Origin: Planctomycetota bacterium
GTDB lineage: Bacteria; Planctomycetota; UBA11346
Reading direction: 5' to 3'
DNA length: 21,230 nt
Assembly: GCA_024641365.1 (NCBI GenBank)
Contig: JAHEDF010000014.1
Span: 1 to 21,230 of the forward strand
Below the pieces are notes generated by a model. It worked only from the letters and a program-made list of their open reading frames with translations. It did not search any database and was not told the origin of the DNA. Each line of letters starts with the position of its first letter. Within the stretch, counting starts at the first letter, position 1. The translations under genes were made by a program, and so were the position numbers. Shown piece by piece: positions 7,135 to 15,197 of this stretch.

Positions 7135-7872
7135 ATGCCACCTATCATTGCAGTATCTAACCAAAAAGGCGGCGTCGGTAAAACGACGTCAGTGGTTAAT
7201 CTTGCCGCAGGTTGTGGTTTGGCTGGACTAAAAACGCTTGTTATTGACAACGATCCACAGGGAAATGCTTCAAGTGTACTTGGTGAGCGTTCATCTGGAC
7301 CCTCTATATATGCTGGTGGTAAGCCAAAAAACGCTGGAAACCGCAAAAATGTCTGGGTTATCGAGGCTGGTAACGACCTCTTAGAGCAAGAACAAAGACT
7401 AACTCGCCAATCTGGTGGTCGCTTAGTATTGAAGGAACGGTTGGAATCGCTGGTAGATCAATTTGATGTGATCTTTATCGATTGCCCACCCAATTTGTCT
7501 TTGTTACCTATCAATGCTTTGTTGGCTGCGAACCGTTTATTGGTGCCACTGCAATGTGAATACTATGCGCTAGAAGGTTTGAGTCAGTTACTCGCCTATG
7601 TTGAAGAGCTGAAAGTAACAACCCAAGCAACTATTTCGCTGAGTAACATTTTACTCACCATGTATGACCCCAATTATCCATTAGCCAGTCAAGTAGAGAA
7701 GGAAATTCGTCAGCATTTTAGCAAAGAAGCGCTTCATACCGTTATTCCACGCGATGTCTCCTTGGCAGCAGCGCCAAGTCACGGCAAAACCATATTTGAC
7801 TACGATCCCATTAGTACTGGGGGGTTAGCATATCTATCGGCAACCAAGGAACTGATCCATGGCTTTAAGTGA
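7135..7872 (+). CDS. parA: Chromosome-partitioning ATPase ParA (Soj)
   Basis: 245 residues, the short chromosomal ParA/Soj form without an N-terminal HTH. Deviant Walker A motif KGGVGKTT at 11-18 with signature Lys11; switch I DNDPQGN at 38-44 (usually DxDPQ); Walker B FIDCPPN with Asp116. The ATP-dependent dimer binds DNA non-specifically and moves ParB-parS complexes; it also often affects replication initiation. Start choice: ATG 7135 gives the normal distance to Walker A, although no SD is visible, so translation may be leaderless or weak. The gene overlaps parB by 14 nt, implying coupled expression. The parS pair just upstream suggests ParB feedback. Confidence 0.96.
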   Translation: MPPIIAVSNQKGGVGKTTSVVNLAAGCGLAGLKTLVIDNDPQGNASSVLGERSSGPSIYAGGKPKNAGNRKNVWVIEAGNDLLEQEQRLTRQSGGRLVLKERLESLVDQFDVIFIDCPPNLSLLPINALLAANRLLVPLQCEYYALEGLSQLLAYVEELKVTTQATISLSNILLTMYDPNYPLASQVEKEIRQHFSKEALHTVIPRDVSLAAAPSHGKTIFDYDPISTGGLAYLSATKELIHGFK

Positions 7873-8746
7873 TAACAGCCTCGGTCGCAGTCTCAGCGAA
7901 GTTTTCGCTAAAACTGTGCGACGTGATCCGCCCAAAGGCTACATGGAAATTGATATTGGGCTCATCACGCCGCCCACAGCAAATCCGCGCACCGAATTTG
8001 ACCAACACGCACTGGAAGAATTAGCCGCCAGCTTACGCCTGCATGGGATGTTGCAGCCCATCGTCGTGATGAAAAAAGAGGTGGGCTATGAAGTTTTATC
8101 TGGTGAGCGCCGTTATCGTGCTGCAAAATTAGCTGGCCTTGCCTCAGTTCCGGTGGTCGTTCGTGATGAACAAAATCTTCAGCATCAAGCTGAACTACGA
8201 CTCATTGAAAATATTCAGCGTGAAAATTTAAATGCGATCGAATTAGCAAAAGCTTACCAAGCGCTGATCGACACGCACGAATTGACGCACGACGCTTTAG
8301 CCGAACGGGTCAATAAAGAGCGTAGTAGTATTTCAAATAGCCTGCGCCTGTTAGCCTTACCTGAAGCATTACAAAATCTGGTCAGCACGGGAGCGCTCAG
8401 CATGGGACATGCGCGAGCACTGGTATCTATTAGTGATGCGGAATGGCAGAGCACCCTCGCACAACGCATAGCGGATGAAGGATTATCCGTCCGTGAAACA
8501 GAACGTTTGGTGAAATCCGGTCCACAAACAACAACCGCAACGAATGTCAAAACCAGTAAAGCGCCACATGTCCGCGAATTAGAAACCAATTTATTTCATT
8601 TATTTGGAACGCGTGTCTCGGTGAAGGAGCGCGGCGGTAAAGGTTCCATGACCCTGTATTTTGATAGTAAAGACCATTTCCAACGTGTGGTGGCCATCAT
8701 GGATCGCATTGTCAAACAAGCGAATGTAACCACACCTCCTAAATAA
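7859..8746 (+). CDS. parB: Chromosome-partitioning CTPase/DNA-binding protein ParB (Spo0J)
   Basis: 295 residues. ParB loads at parS and slides as a CTP-bound clamp. N-terminal segment with LGRSLSEVF (8-16), the probable ParA-interaction region. ParB/Srx CTP-binding fold with GERRYRAA (82-89) and ENIQREN (117-123). A helix-turn-helix follows at about 141-165 (LTHDALAERVNKERSSISNS), which should read parS, and a C-terminal dimerisation domain lies after about 230. ATG 7859 lies inside the end of parA in another frame, with AAGGA 8 nt upstream. The gene is followed by a bidirectional hairpin terminator. Confidence 0.96.
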   Translation: MALSDNSLGRSLSEVFAKTVRRDPPKGYMEIDIGLITPPTANPRTEFDQHALEELAASLRLHGMLQPIVVMKKEVGYEVLSGERRYRAAKLAGLASVPVVVRDEQNLQHQAELRLIENIQRENLNAIELAKAYQALIDTHELTHDALAERVNKERSSISNSLRLLALPEALQNLVSTGALSMGHARALVSISDAEWQSTLAQRIADEGLSVRETERLVKSGPQTTTATNVKTSKAPHVRELETNLFHLFGTRVSVKERGGKGSMTLYFDSKDHFQRVVAIMDRIVKQANVTTPPK

Positions 8747-8783
8747 ATTTATCTGTTTTAATTACCTGAGTCATGGCAATTGA

Positions 8784-8826
8784 AAAAATAAACCCCGCAG
8801 TTTTTGCTGCGGGGTTTATTTTGTTT
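8784..8826. terminator. Bidirectional intrinsic terminator between parB and ppdK
   Basis: A perfect 14-bp stem, AATAAACCCCGCAG (8787-8800) and CTGCGGGGTTTATT (8807-8820), with loop TTTTTG. T-rich tails follow on both strands (TTGTTT on plus, TTTTTTC on minus). It sits between the convergent ends of parB and ppdK and should stop both. Confidence 0.93.
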
Positions 8827-8838
8827 GCGACTAACTAC

Positions 8839-11784
8839 TTAGCCGCGTGCACTAGCAGATCTTAATTTCTTTTTCGCTGGCTTAGCTTTTGCCTTGCTTG
8901 CTTTTACCTTAGTTACCTTTGGCTTTTTTGCTTTGGTGGCTTTTTGCGGCGCTGATGCTTTATGATTGAGCGCTGCTTGAGCTGCCGCTAAACGCGCAAT
9001 AGGCACACGGAATGGTGAGCAACTGACGTAGGTTAAGCCAATTTTTTGGCAAAATTCGATCGTTGCTGGGTCACCGCCGTGTTCACCACAGATGCCGAGT
9101 TTGATACCTGGACGAACTGGTTGAGCACGATCAATGGCAATTTCCATTAAATTACCAACGCCCGTTTGATCGATCGAGGCAAATGGATTTGCCTTCACGA
9201 AACCAAGCTTTTGGTAATATGGTAAGAATTTACCAGAATCGTCACGTGACATACCCATGGTGGTTTGGGTCAAGTCATTGGTGCCGAATGAGAAAAACTC
9301 GGCGTGTTCTGCAATTTCATTAGCCGTCAAGGCGCCACGTGGAATTTCGATCATGGTGCCAACCAAATAGGTCAATTTGGTTTTTGACGCTTTAATTTCT
9401 TCCGCAAATACACGATGCACAATATCGAGCTGATTCTTCAATTCTTGTTGGAAACCAACCAGCGGAATCATAACTTCGGGAACTACTTTTTTACCCGTTT
9501 TCTTTGCAACTGCGATAGCAGCACGAGCAATAGCACGGCTCTGCATTTCTGTTATTTCAGGGTAAACAATACCTAAACGGCAACCACGATGACCTAACAT
9601 CGGATTAAACTCATGTAATGAGTGTCCTAATCCTTCAACGCGTTCGTAGCTAACGCCTAATTTCTTAGCCAAGGCTTCGATTTGTGGTCCGCCTTGTGGT
9701 AAGAACTCATGCAACGGAGGATCTAACAAACGCACGGTCACTGGGCGACCAGCCATCGAAGTAAATAGGCCTTCAAAGTCCTTTTGTTGGACAGGCAATA
9801 ACGAGGCTAATGCACTATTAAAGTGTTCAATCGCTTCGCTGTATTCGCCATTGAGGCTGGCGAGACGTTGTTCATCGCCGTGAGCTTCTTCAACTTCGGC
9901 TTTGTATTTGGCGTAGTCTTCTGCAAACAAGATCATTTCACGCACTGAGTCAATGCGATCGCCCTCAAAGAACATGTGTTCCGTACGGCATAAACCGATG
10001 CCTTCAGCACCAAACGCAATAGCATTTTCAGCTTGGTCTGGTTGGTCCGCATTGGTGCGAATGCCCATGGTGCGGTATTTATCCGCTAACTTCATAACGA
10101 AGTCGTACGCTTGGAACATTTTGCTTTGTGCTGGCTTCATGGTTTTAGCAACCAAGACCTGCAACAATTCACTGTCCGATGTTTTTACTTTTCGGCCGTA
10201 CACTTTGCCGGTGGTACCATTGATGGCGATGTGTTCACCTTCACGTAAGGTTTTGCCATTACATTCTAAAGTGCCTTTGTCGTAATTAATTTCGATTTCA
10301 CCGGCACCAGCAACACAGACTTTACCCATTTGACGAGCAACCAGTGCAGCATGTGATGATACGCCGCCACGTGCGGTCAAAATACCTTCAGCGGCAATCA
10401 TACCGCGTAAATCTTCTGGGCTGGTTTCAACGCGGCACAATACCACTTTTTGGCCATGTGCTGCTAACTCTTCTGCTTTTTTCGCGGTTAGCGCAATAAC
10501 GCCAGACGCTGCACCTGGGCCAGCAGGTAAACCAGTGGATAAATAACTGTCTTTTTCTGCCGCTTTTTCATCGGCGCCGTCAAAAATAGGTGCTAATAAT
10601 TGATCTAATGCTTGCGGATCACCTGATGACACCGCGTGTTCAGGTTTCATCAACTTCGCTTTCACCATGTCGTGTGCAATTTTGACATAGGCCTGTGCGG
10701 TACGTTTTCCGTGACGCGTTTGCAACATGTACAATTTCTTATCTTCGATGGTAAATTCGAAGTCTTGTACATCACCAAATTCCTTTTCTAACTTGGTACG
10801 AACTTTTAATAATTGTTTGTAAATATCTTTGAAAATCGGATCTGTTGCCATGTCCTGAATTTTCAACGGTGTACGCACACCTGCGACCACGTCTTCGCCT
10901 TGGGCATTTGCTAAATATTCGCCATAGAATTCATTTTCACCGTTAGCTGGGTTACGGGTAAAGGCAACGCCAGTACCAGAGGTGTCGCCCATATTGCCAA
11001 AGACCATTGCTTGGACGTTTACAGCCGTACCCCATTCATGTGGAATATTATATTTGTTGCGATAAAGATTGGCACGTTCATTCATCCATGAACCAAATAC
11101 GGCGCCCACCGCACCATTTAATTGTTCGTATGGATCTTGTGGGAATTTCTTGCCTGTGCGTTCTTTAATTAATGCATTAAAACGTTTAATTAATTCTTTG
11201 AGGTCATCTTCAGTTAATTGATTGTCCTCTTCTATGCCTAATTCTTCTTTTAAGGTATCCATCACATGATCAAATGGCTCATGTTCATTTTCATGGCGCT
11301 TTTGCACACCCATAACCACATCGCCATACATCTGCACAAAACGGCGATAACTGTCGTAAGCAAAACGACCATTGTTGGTTTTCTTTTTCAAGGATTCGAC
11401 GGTTACGTCGTTTAATCCAAGATTTAAAATGGTATCCATCATCCCAGGCATGGAGTCACGTGCACCTGAACGCACCGACACTAATAATGGATTTTTTGCA
11501 TCACCGAATTTTTTGCCAATCGCTTTTTCCAATTTTTTAATTGCTGCAGGAATATCTGCGTTGAGCAAACCTTTTGGATAGGATTTTTTGTTCGCGTAAT
11601 AATAGGTACACACTTCCGTGGTAATGGTAAAACCATCTGGTACGGCAAAACCACGACGGCTCATCTCTGCTAAGTTGGCACCCTTTCCGCCTAATAATGG
11701 TTTGAGCGACGCATCGCCGTCGGACTTACCGCCGCCAAAGTGATAGATATATTTAGTTGATTTTTTTGATGTGGCCTTGGCCAT
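8839..11784 (-). CDS. ppdK: Pyruvate, phosphate dikinase with lysine-rich C-terminal tail
   Basis: 981 residues from ATG 11784. Interconverts pyruvate, ATP and Pi with PEP, AMP and PPi. N-terminal nucleotide-binding domain opens with [20 protein letters not shown]; central phosphohistidine domain has [15 protein letters not shown] with the swivelling His at 478; the C-terminal PEP/pyruvate barrel has [10 protein letters not shown] with catalytic Cys899. SD AAGGA lies 6 nt before ATG 11784; a longer frame to 11871 would add 29 unrelated residues. Odd: after the normal PPDK end, residues 941-981 form a basic tail (14 Lys and 2 Arg in 41, Ala/Lys/Pro-rich, AKPAKKK near the end) that resembles histone-H1-like tails. 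It lies 119 nt downstream of cca on the same strand, so it may have its own promoter. Confidence 0.96.
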   Translation of the reverse strand: MAKATSKKSTKYIYHFGGGKSDGDASLKPLLGGKGANLAEMSRRGFAVPDGFTITTEVCTYYYANKKSYPKGLLNADIPAAIKKLEKAIGKKFGDAKNPLLVSVRSGARDSMPGMMDTILNLGLNDVTVESLKKKTNNGRFAYDSYRRFVQMYGDVVMGVQKRHENEHEPFDHVMDTLKEELGIEEDNQLTEDDLKELIKRFNALIKERTGKKFPQDPYEQLNGAVGAVFGSWMNERANLYRNKYNIPHEWGTAVNVQAMVFGNMGDTSGTGVAFTRNPANGENEFYGEYLANAQGEDVVAGVRTPLKIQDMATDPIFKDIYKQLLKVRTKLEKEFGDVQDFEFTIEDKKLYMLQTRHGKRTAQAYVKIAHDMVKAKLMKPEHAVSSGDPQALDQLLAPIFDGADEKAAEKDSYLSTGLPAGPGAASGVIALTAKKAEELAAHGQKVVLCRVETSPEDLRGMIAAEGILTARGGVSSHAALVARQMGKVCVAGAGEIEINYDKGTLECNGKTLREGEHIAINGTTGKVYGRKVKTSDSELLQVLVAKTMKPAQSKMFQAYDFVMKLADKYRTMGIRTNADQPDQAENAIAFGAEGIGLCRTEHMFFEGDRIDSVREMILFAEDYAKYKAEVEEAHGDEQRLASLNGEYSEAIEHFNSALASLLPVQQKDFEGLFTSMAGRPVTVRLLDPPLHEFLPQGGPQIEALAKKLGVSYERVEGLGHSLHEFNPMLGHRGCRLGIVYPEITEMQSRAIARAAIAVAKKTGKKVVPEVMIPLVGFQQELKNQLDIVHRVFAEEIKASKTKLTYLVGTMIEIPRGALTANEIAEHAEFFSFGTNDLTQTTMGMSRDDSGKFLPYYQKLGFVKANPFASIDQTGVGNLMEIAIDRAQPVRPGIKLGICGEHGGDPATIEFCQKIGLTYVSCSPFRVPIARLAAAQAALNHKASAPQKATKAKKPKVTKVKASKAKAKPAKKKLRSASARG

Positions 11785-11790
11785 GATAGG

Positions 11791-11795
11791 TCCTT
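11791..11795 (-). promoter_or_regulatory. Shine-Dalgarno deciding the ppdK start
   Basis: The minus strand reads AAGGA six bases before ATG 11784, which agrees with the start expected from PPDK homology. The longer upstream frame has no such site. Confidence 0.65.
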
Positions 11796-11870
11796 GTACG
11801 GGGGACAAACGGGTTGACGGAAGGGTTCTTGAAGGGGGTGCGCACACTACGAGCGAAGATGAGGTGGTCA

Positions 11871-11895
11871 ACGCATGCGCGCTAAAGCTATGCGT
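11871..11895. repeat. Inverted repeat between cca and ppdK
   Basis: ACGCAT (11871-11876) and ATGCGT (11890-11895) can pair around an inner GCT/AGC. It lies just downstream of the cca stop in the 119-nt gap before ppdK. No T-run follows on the minus strand. It may be an operator or weak transcript-end structure. Confidence 0.3.
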
Positions 11896-11903
11896 GCTTA
11901 AAT

Positions 11904-13172
11904 TTAAGAGCCAAGCCCGTCGTTTTTAGCCTGTTCGCTCAACCACTGCCGAGCAAATCCAACGGCTGCTTGGTGATTAGTCAGCAAACCTTCCAACTGT
12001 TGGTCCTGAATAGCATGCAATAGAGCGCCAAACTGTGGACCTGGTTGCACGCCGAGCGCCATTAAGTCCTCTGCATGCAACAAAGGGGTTATCGTCGCAT
12101 GGTGTTCAGCCGCTTGTTCTGCCAGTAAGTTATCAACGCTCGACCCATAGCGAATCGATAAAACACGCGCTAATCGCTGTCCATCTGGATGTCGCCAGCA
12201 TCGGCGTCTATATGCTAAACGTTGTTCTCGTAATGAATTAGGATTTTCGGCCTGTTTATAAATCCATATCACAGAACGTTTAAGTGCTACTGCTAGCGGC
12301 ATAGCCTCTAACCATGCCTGCACCTGGTTCAGCGGACATGGGCCTAAACACACGGCAAAGATAATCGTCTCATCGTCATCATCTCGTAAACGAGTGAGAT
12401 AATCGCCAATCATCTGGAGCGTAGTGCCGGGCAATTCAGCTAAGGGCTGACAAACCTGAGCGAGATGGCCACTGTTTATCAACAATTTAAACCACTGATC
12501 CCGCCCATAGGCTGCCATCGCCTTATTCCATTCCTGCAGCACCCGCTCTTTACTCACCCCGGCAAGTGAGGTTACACACACCGCATCCCAAGTGCTTGCT
12601 TCAATGACAAAATTCAGTCGCGCCGCAAAACGTAACGCACGCAAAACGCGCAAACGGTCTTCATGTAACCGTGCAGCTGCATCGCCAACAGCACGAATAA
12701 TTTTTTTTTCTAAATCAGCTTTGCCGTGCACATAATCATAAATAATCCCTGTCTTAATATTTATTAAAAGCGCATTAATGGTAAAATCACGTCGCTCTAC
12801 ATCTTCTTGTGCCGTACTAAAATGAACCTGACTTGGACGGCGTCCATCAATATAGGCACCATCATTACGAAATGTCGCAACTTCTACCTGACTGCCATTT
12901 GGTGCAACTACAATAATAACACCGAAGGCTTTACCAACTGCAACCGTTTGCCAGCCGTGTTGAGCAAACTGTAATTCAACTTCTTCAGGATGCGCAGCAG
13001 TAGCCAAATCAATATCTTGAACAGCGTTCCCTAAAAGTAAGTCACGAACACAACCACCAGCCGCATAGGTTTCAAAACCTGCTGAGATTAATATTTCTGC
13101 AACAGCTTGCCCTGTTTTCCATGGTTCCGCTACCGGAATAGTACACACCCACGGTTGCGTGTCCTTCTCCAT
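11904..13172 (-). CDS. cca: CCA-adding tRNA nucleotidyltransferase (class II)
   Basis: 422 residues. Adds or repairs the 3' CCA end of tRNAs. Class II nucleotidyltransferase head: [10 protein letters not shown] (39-48), metal-binding DIDLAT (53-58, Asp53 and Asp55), then [20 protein letters not shown] (the flexible-loop region typical of CCA- or A-adding enzymes), RRDFTINA (127-134), and [16 protein letters not shown] (171-186). The C-terminal half is the helical body/tail with no visible HD motif. A split CC-adding or A-adding enzyme cannot be excluded by eye, but the intact loop argues for A addition at least. It starts 12 nt after dnaN on the same strand, so the two probably form an operon. 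Confidence 0.92.
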   Translation of the reverse strand: MEKDTQPWVCTIPVAEPWKTGQAVAEILISAGFETYAAGGCVRDLLLGNAVQDIDLATAAHPEEVELQFAQHGWQTVAVGKAFGVIIVVAPNGSQVEVATFRNDGAYIDGRRPSQVHFSTAQEDVERRDFTINALLINIKTGIIYDYVHGKADLEKKIIRAVGDAAARLHEDRLRVLRALRFAARLNFVIEASTWDAVCVTSLAGVSKERVLQEWNKAMAAYGRDQWFKLLINSGHLAQVCQPLAELPGTTLQMIGDYLTRLRDDDDETIIFAVCLGPCPLNQVQAWLEAMPLAVALKRSVIWIYKQAENPNSLREQRLAYRRRCWRHPDGQRLARVLSIRYGSSVDNLLAEQAAEHHATITPLLHAEDLMALGVQPGPQFGALLHAIQDQQLEGLLTNHQAAVGFARQWLSEQAKNDGLGS

Positions 13173-13184
13173 TATAATTCCACG

Positions 13185-14342
13185 TTAATTTGGTAAACTA
13201 ATAGGCATAATTAAATAGGTCGAACCAGGTTCACGCATAATTAAACCGCGTGACAATTCGATGCTAATACTTTCACCTTTATATACTTTTAATACATCAC
13301 TTAAGTATTGTGCATTAACCCCTAAACGTATCGCTGAACCTTGATAGGTACAGCGAACTGGAATACGTGCGCTACCATTGGTATAATTTAAATTACTAAA
13401 AATTGATTCATCTTTATCTAATGCAATAATGATTCCACGTGCCGTTTGACTGGTCATAAGCGCAACACGACGTACAGCTGAAGCTAATTCAGCCGTCTGG
13501 AATGTTACACTACTTGGTGCATTCATCGGTAAGGCATTACGATAAGAGGGAAAATTTCCATCAACTAAACGACTGGTTAACTCTACATTTAAACCAACGG
13601 TGGTCTTTAAACGCACAAACAATAATTTACTCGCAAAAGCTAATTCTACAAATTCAGGAGTAATCGTACCAATAATACGTTGTAAATGATTTATCGTCAC
13701 AGAAGGAACAACTGCTTGGACCGGATCACCAGATGCATTTAATTTAAATTGATCGCCCTTTTCTACTGCTTCACATAATATTTTTCCATCAGTTGCTGCT
13801 AATATGGCTTCATTATTTCCTATTGAAACGAAAATACCAGATAGCACTGCACTTGTTCTATCTTTATCCATACCAAAAACAGTTTGCCGAACCATTTCTT
13901 CAAAGCGCGCACCTTTAATAGCAACTTTACTGACATCATTTGGAAATGCTTGAACGGGAGGAAATGTTTCACCAACAACAGCTGGCACTTGGTATTCACC
14001 ATCAGATAATTCTATATGTAATTGACTCGTATCACCTTTTTGTTCGAGCCATAATAAAATACTCGCAGAAGATGATTCTCGTAAAATACTGGCAAGTTGA
14101 CGAGCTTGAACAACCGCTTGACCAGCGTGTTCTATTTCTACTCGTTGGACGACACAGCGTAAACCAACTTGTAAGTCAGTAGCAATGACCTCAAGCTGAT
14201 CCTTTTTAGCATCGAACAGTAAATTTGTTAGAATTGGTTTGGTGCTGTTAGACGGTACGACAGCATCAGCTGCCTGTATGGCTGCGAGTAGATCTTGGCG
14301 ATCACAGCGCAAACGGAGCGACTGACTTGGTTGTTTTTCCAT
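13185..14342 (-). CDS. dnaN: DNA polymerase III beta sliding clamp
   Basis: 385 residues, normal for DnaN. The dimeric ring tethers DNA polymerase III. Three repeated clamp domains of about 125 residues are visible as the pattern SLRLRCDRQDLLAAI..., then AIKGARFEEMVRQTVFGMDKDRT..., then VTFQTAELASAVRRVALM. RTSAVLSGIF, the DG(N)FPSYRNALP segment and the terminal YLIMPISLPN are diagnostic. dnaA is not adjacent here: upstream lies a 335-nt gap and a divergent lipoprotein gene. SD is weak (AGGAT about 12 nt upstream), and a GATAG/CTATC inverted repeat touches the start codon. cca follows after 12 nt. Confidence 0.96.
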   Translation of the reverse strand: MEKQPSQSLRLRCDRQDLLAAIQAADAVVPSNSTKPILTNLLFDAKKDQLEVIATDLQVGLRCVVQRVEIEHAGQAVVQARQLASILRESSSASILLWLEQKGDTSQLHIELSDGEYQVPAVVGETFPPVQAFPNDVSKVAIKGARFEEMVRQTVFGMDKDRTSAVLSGIFVSIGNNEAILAATDGKILCEAVEKGDQFKLNASGDPVQAVVPSVTINHLQRIIGTITPEFVELAFASKLLFVRLKTTVGLNVELTSRLVDGNFPSYRNALPMNAPSSVTFQTAELASAVRRVALMTSQTARGIIIALDKDESIFSNLNYTNGSARIPVRCTYQGSAIRLGVNAQYLSDVLKVYKGESISIELSRGLIMREPGSTYLIMPISLPN

Positions 14343-14356
14343 GATAGATAACTATC
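14343..14356. repeat. Inverted repeat touching the dnaN start
   Basis: GATAG (14343-14347) and CTATC (14352-14356) flank a 4-nt loop directly before the dnaN ATG. In dnaN mRNA this would place a small hairpin between the weak SD and the start codon, so it may lower translation or act as an operator half-site pair. Confidence 0.3.
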
Positions 14357-14437
14357 CTATTCGTCATCCTCCTTCTGTCAAAAACGTCTAAAACTATCTA
14401 AAGGAAGGTTAGCTCTCTAGTTAGTGCTGTCGACAAA

Positions 14438-14487
14438 TCTGACTAAAGACCAACTGTAGTTGCCTATAAAGCGTCTTTTTAGTCAGA
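14438..14487 (+). repeat. Long imperfect stem with nested hairpin
   Basis: TCTGACTAAA (14438-14447) is fully complementary to TTTAGTCAGA (14478-14487). GAC (14448-14450) continues against GTC (14473-14475) across a 2-nt bulge. Inside, CAAC (14451-14454) and GTTG (14459-14462) form a small hairpin. Such a nested structure in a gap is unlikely by chance. Confidence 0.6.
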
Positions 14488-14510
14488 ATATTCACAAAAG
14501 AGGTGTAGGA

Positions 14511-14543
14511 ATGAGTAAATTGTCGAAAACTCTCCGCCAGTAG
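14511..14543 (+). CDS. Possible 10-codon leader ORF
   Basis: ATG 14511 opens MSKLSKTLRQ and stops at TAG 14541-14543. GAGGTG lies 5 nt upstream, a better ribosome site than that of the lipoprotein gene downstream. The codons overlap the left arm of the 14521-14557 inverted repeat, so translation would disrupt that hairpin. This is the geometry of a leader peptide in an attenuator. It could also be chance. Confidence 0.25.
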   Translation: MSKLSKTLRQ

Positions 14544-14557
14544 TGTCATTTTCGACA
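14521..14557. repeat. Perfect 9-bp inverted repeat TGTCGAAAA / TTTTCGACA
   Basis: Arms at 14521-14529 and 14549-14557, spacer 19 nt. The TGTCGA core recurs as the palindrome TGTCGACA at 14428-14435. It could be an RNA hairpin or a two-half-site operator. Confidence 0.6.
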
Positions 14558-14637
14558 GTGTTTAGAAAGACGAAACACCGCATTCAGACCTTTAATAGCA
14601 TCACGTAATTGACGCATACAGGTGTTAAAACGGTAGT

Positions 14638-14660
14638 AGCGATTGAGTTATCGCTTTTTT
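14638..14660 (+). terminator. Intrinsic terminator-like hairpin before the lipoprotein gene
   Basis: AGCGAT (14638-14643), loop TGAGTT, ATCGCT (14650-14655), with a run of six T (14655-14660). It faces right and ends 17 nt before ATG 14678. No full gene lies upstream on this strand, so it either ends a small RNA or works as an attenuator. The stem is only 6 bp, so strength is moderate. Confidence 0.5.
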
Positions 14661-14677
14661 AACGACAGTGTTCGGCG

Positions 14678-15196
14678 ATGAGTCTAAGGCTTATTTTGCT
14701 ATTGGTAGGAAGTTTATTCACTCAAGTCGGGTGTACACGCACCTTACTTGGTGTGTTGTTAGCTCCTGAAGCCGTTGTGAGTAGTACAGCAGGAAATGTC
14801 GTTGGAGCAGGTGCAGAAACGTTATCTGGTATGAGTGTTGAGCAATTAGCGAATCTTGAATCAACCGCTATGGAGATTGATAAGCTCATTGCAAATGATC
14901 CTAACAGTGCAAGTGCGAGGCGACTACGAGAGTTACAGGAAAAATTACGTGGTATGCCAAAAAACACGGGACCAGATCAACGTGTAGCTGCACAAGGACC
15001 ACCACCACCACGTCGAGCGATGAATAAACCGTTACCTCTGCGTCATGGTGATTTATTGTCAGTAAAAAAACCAAGTAATTTAATAGAAACACGCCGTCCA
15101 CCAATGCGGCCAAATACACAACCATCATCTACGACGCTCAAGCCTGACAATGTTCCAGTGCATATGATGTCGATTACACCAGTGCGTATACAATAA
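14678..15196 (+). CDS. Small predicted lipoprotein of unknown function
   Basis: 172 residues. N-terminal signal peptide: short charged start, hydrophobic LILLLVGSLF, then TQVGC with a candidate lipidated Cys19; Gln at -3 is less usual than Leu. After it comes an Ala/Val/Gly-rich stretch (24-45), a likely short helix about 52-95 (SVEQLANLESTAMEIDKLI and RRLRELQEKLRG), and a Pro/Arg-rich low-complexity C terminus (PPPPRR and similar). I do not recognise the family. The start is forced: the frame upstream is closed by a stop at 14660-14662, and no SD is visible. The stop lies one base from the stop of the convergent gene at 15198, with no terminator between them. Location: probably the outer or inner membrane, periplasm-facing. 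Confidence 0.6.
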   Translation: MSLRLILLLVGSLFTQVGCTRTLLGVLLAPEAVVSSTAGNVVGAGAETLSGMSVEQLANLESTAMEIDKLIANDPNSASARRLRELQEKLRGMPKNTGPDQRVAAQGPPPPRRAMNKPLPLRHGDLLSVKKPSNLIETRRPPMRPNTQPSSTTLKPDNVPVHMMSITPVRIQ

Positions 15197-15197
15197 A

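Larger units (their letters stand above)
14343..14677. other. Structured intergenic region between dnaN and lipoprotein gene
   Basis: 335 nt with no substantial gene. It holds, in order: the dnaN-proximal repeat; the palindrome TGTCGACA (14428-14435); a long stem (14438-14487) enclosing a CAAC/GTTG hairpin; a 10-codon ORF with a good SD (14511-14543); a perfect 9-bp inverted repeat (14521-14557); GTGTTT/AAACAC (14558-14563 with 14573-14578), competing with AACACC/GGTGTT (14574-14579 with 14621-14626); and a terminator-like hairpin (14638-14660). CGACAGTGTT occurs twice, at 14553 and 14663. No convincing DnaA box was found: the best is ATATTCACA with two mismatches. Candidate roles are a small RNA transcribed rightwards, an attenuator for the lipoprotein gene, or origin-associated DNA. 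Sequence alone does not decide. Confidence 0.5.

Noticed and set aside
9332..9345. Possible third parS site inside ppdK
   Set aside because: Matches the 14-bp palindrome at 11 of 14 positions with changes in both outer parts. It sits in coding sequence and is probably chance.
13432..13445. parS-like TTCCACGTG inside dnaN
   Set aside because: Only 9 of 14 positions match and the right half is lost.
14487..14495. DnaA box in the dnaN upstream gap
   Set aside because: ATATTCACA differs from TTATCCACA at two positions and stands alone, so it does not support an origin call.
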